6,943 nucleotides of DNA from Candidatus Babeliales bacterium (GTDB lineage: Bacteria; Babelota; Babeliae; Babelales; CAZZPM01): contig JAESUJ010000113.1 in NCBI GenBank assembly GCA_016763165.1, positions 1 to 6,943 of the forward strand, given 5' to 3'. The first letter of the stretch is position 1, and every line of letters starts with the position of its first letter. A model generated the notes under the pieces. It did not search any database, had not been told where the DNA came from, and worked only from the letters and a program-made list of their open reading frames with translations. Made by a program: the position numbers and the translations under genes. Positions 6,507-6,943 of the stretch are shown piece after piece.

Positions 6507-6943
6507 ATGGCAAAGATTATAGGTATAGACTTAGGAACAACAAATTCTGTTGTTTCATTCATGGAAGGCGGACAAGCTAAGGTTATCCCAAATCAAGAAG
6601 GAAACCAAACAACCCCCTCAATCGTCGCGTTCACCAAAGACGGATCTCGATTAGCTGGAACTATCGCAAAAAGACAAGCGATTACAAATCCAGAAAATAC
6701 TATTTATTCAGCTAAGAGGTTTATCGGACGCAAGTTCGCTGATTTAGCTCCTGAGCACCTCAAAAGCATTCCATACAAAGTTGTAGCTGGCAAAAACGGC
6801 GATGTTGCAATTGAAGTTGATGGCCGCAAATATGCCCCTGAAGAAATTTCAGCAATCGTTCTGCAAAAGCTCAAGCAATCTGCTGAAGAATATTTAGGCG
6901 AAAAAGTTACCGAAGCTGTCGTAACTGTGCCTGCTTATTTCAA
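6507..6943 (+). CDS. dnaK: Hsp70 chaperone DnaK, N-terminal part
   Basis: DnaK is the ATP-driven cytoplasmic chaperone that works with DnaJ and GrpE to fold new and stress-damaged proteins. The start is clear: ATG 6507, with AGGAG at 6495-6499. The frame stays open to the window end, giving 145 codons of a protein usually about 610-640 residues long, so most of the ATPase domain and all of the substrate-binding domain are outside. The visible part opens MAKIIGIDLGTTNSVV, with the phosphate-1 loop IDLGTTNS at 7-14. It then has QTTPSIVAF, NPENTIYSAKRFIGRKF, and near the end VTEAVVTVPAYF, all at the positions expected for bacterial DnaK. Codons are intact, with no frameshift. It has its own candidate promoter 270 bases downstream of the exporter gene. 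No grpE, dnaJ or hrcA gene is visible here. Confidence 0.97.
   Translation, partial: MAKIIGIDLGTTNSVVSFMEGGQAKVIPNQEGNQTTPSIVAFTKDGSRLAGTIAKRQAITNPENTIYSAKRFIGRKFADLAPEHLKSIPYKVVAGKNGDVAIEVDGRKYAPEEISAIVLQKLKQSAEEYLGEKVTEAVVTVPAYF

Overview
This is an AT-rich stretch of bacterial chromosome with complete or partial genes on both strands, short 5' leaders and ordinary bacterial Shine-Dalgarno sites. Three genes are conserved bacterial housekeeping families: miaA (tRNA i6A37 synthesis), a CarD/CdnL-type RNA polymerase regulator, and dnaK. The base composition, the exported or membrane-anchored lineage-specific proteins and an ATAD3-like AAA+ protein would fit a host-associated or reduced lineage such as Candidatus Dependentiae (TM6). 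That placement is an inference from style and memory, not something proven by the sequence.

Layout, left to right. (1) 1-2738, plus strand: the 3' part of an unrecognised protein with a hydrophobic C-terminus. It is followed after 26 bases by a 578-residue membrane-anchored AAA+ ATPase, and the two are probably co-transcribed. (2) 2739-2904: a convergent intergenic region holding two hairpins, one suited to each strand. (3) 2905-4569, minus strand: miaA, then upstream of it a carD-like gene, separated by 144 bases that contain a perfect 9-bp hairpin. (4) 4570-4910: a divergent, gene-free AT-rich region with a candidate promoter for each side and a 13-base direct repeat present three times. 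(5) 4911-6236, plus strand: a roughly 12-helix membrane protein of the MOP (Wzx/MATE-like) exporter type. (6) 6237-6506: a 124-base element bounded by perfect 14-base inverted repeats, then a sigma70-type promoter and an AU-only hairpin touching the Shine-Dalgarno sequence of dnaK. (7) 6507-6943, plus strand: the first 145 codons of dnaK, running off the window.

The most interesting item is the AAA+ protein. Its ATPase core, the segment just after its transmembrane helix, and its predicted topology (N-domain outside, ATPase in the cytoplasm) all resemble mitochondrial ATAD3, whose ATPase domain sits in the matrix. The remaining genes form no single pathway. They are transcription control (CarD), tRNA modification (MiaA), envelope export (MOP protein) and protein folding (DnaK). 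No rRNA, tRNA, CRISPR array or insertion sequence was seen.
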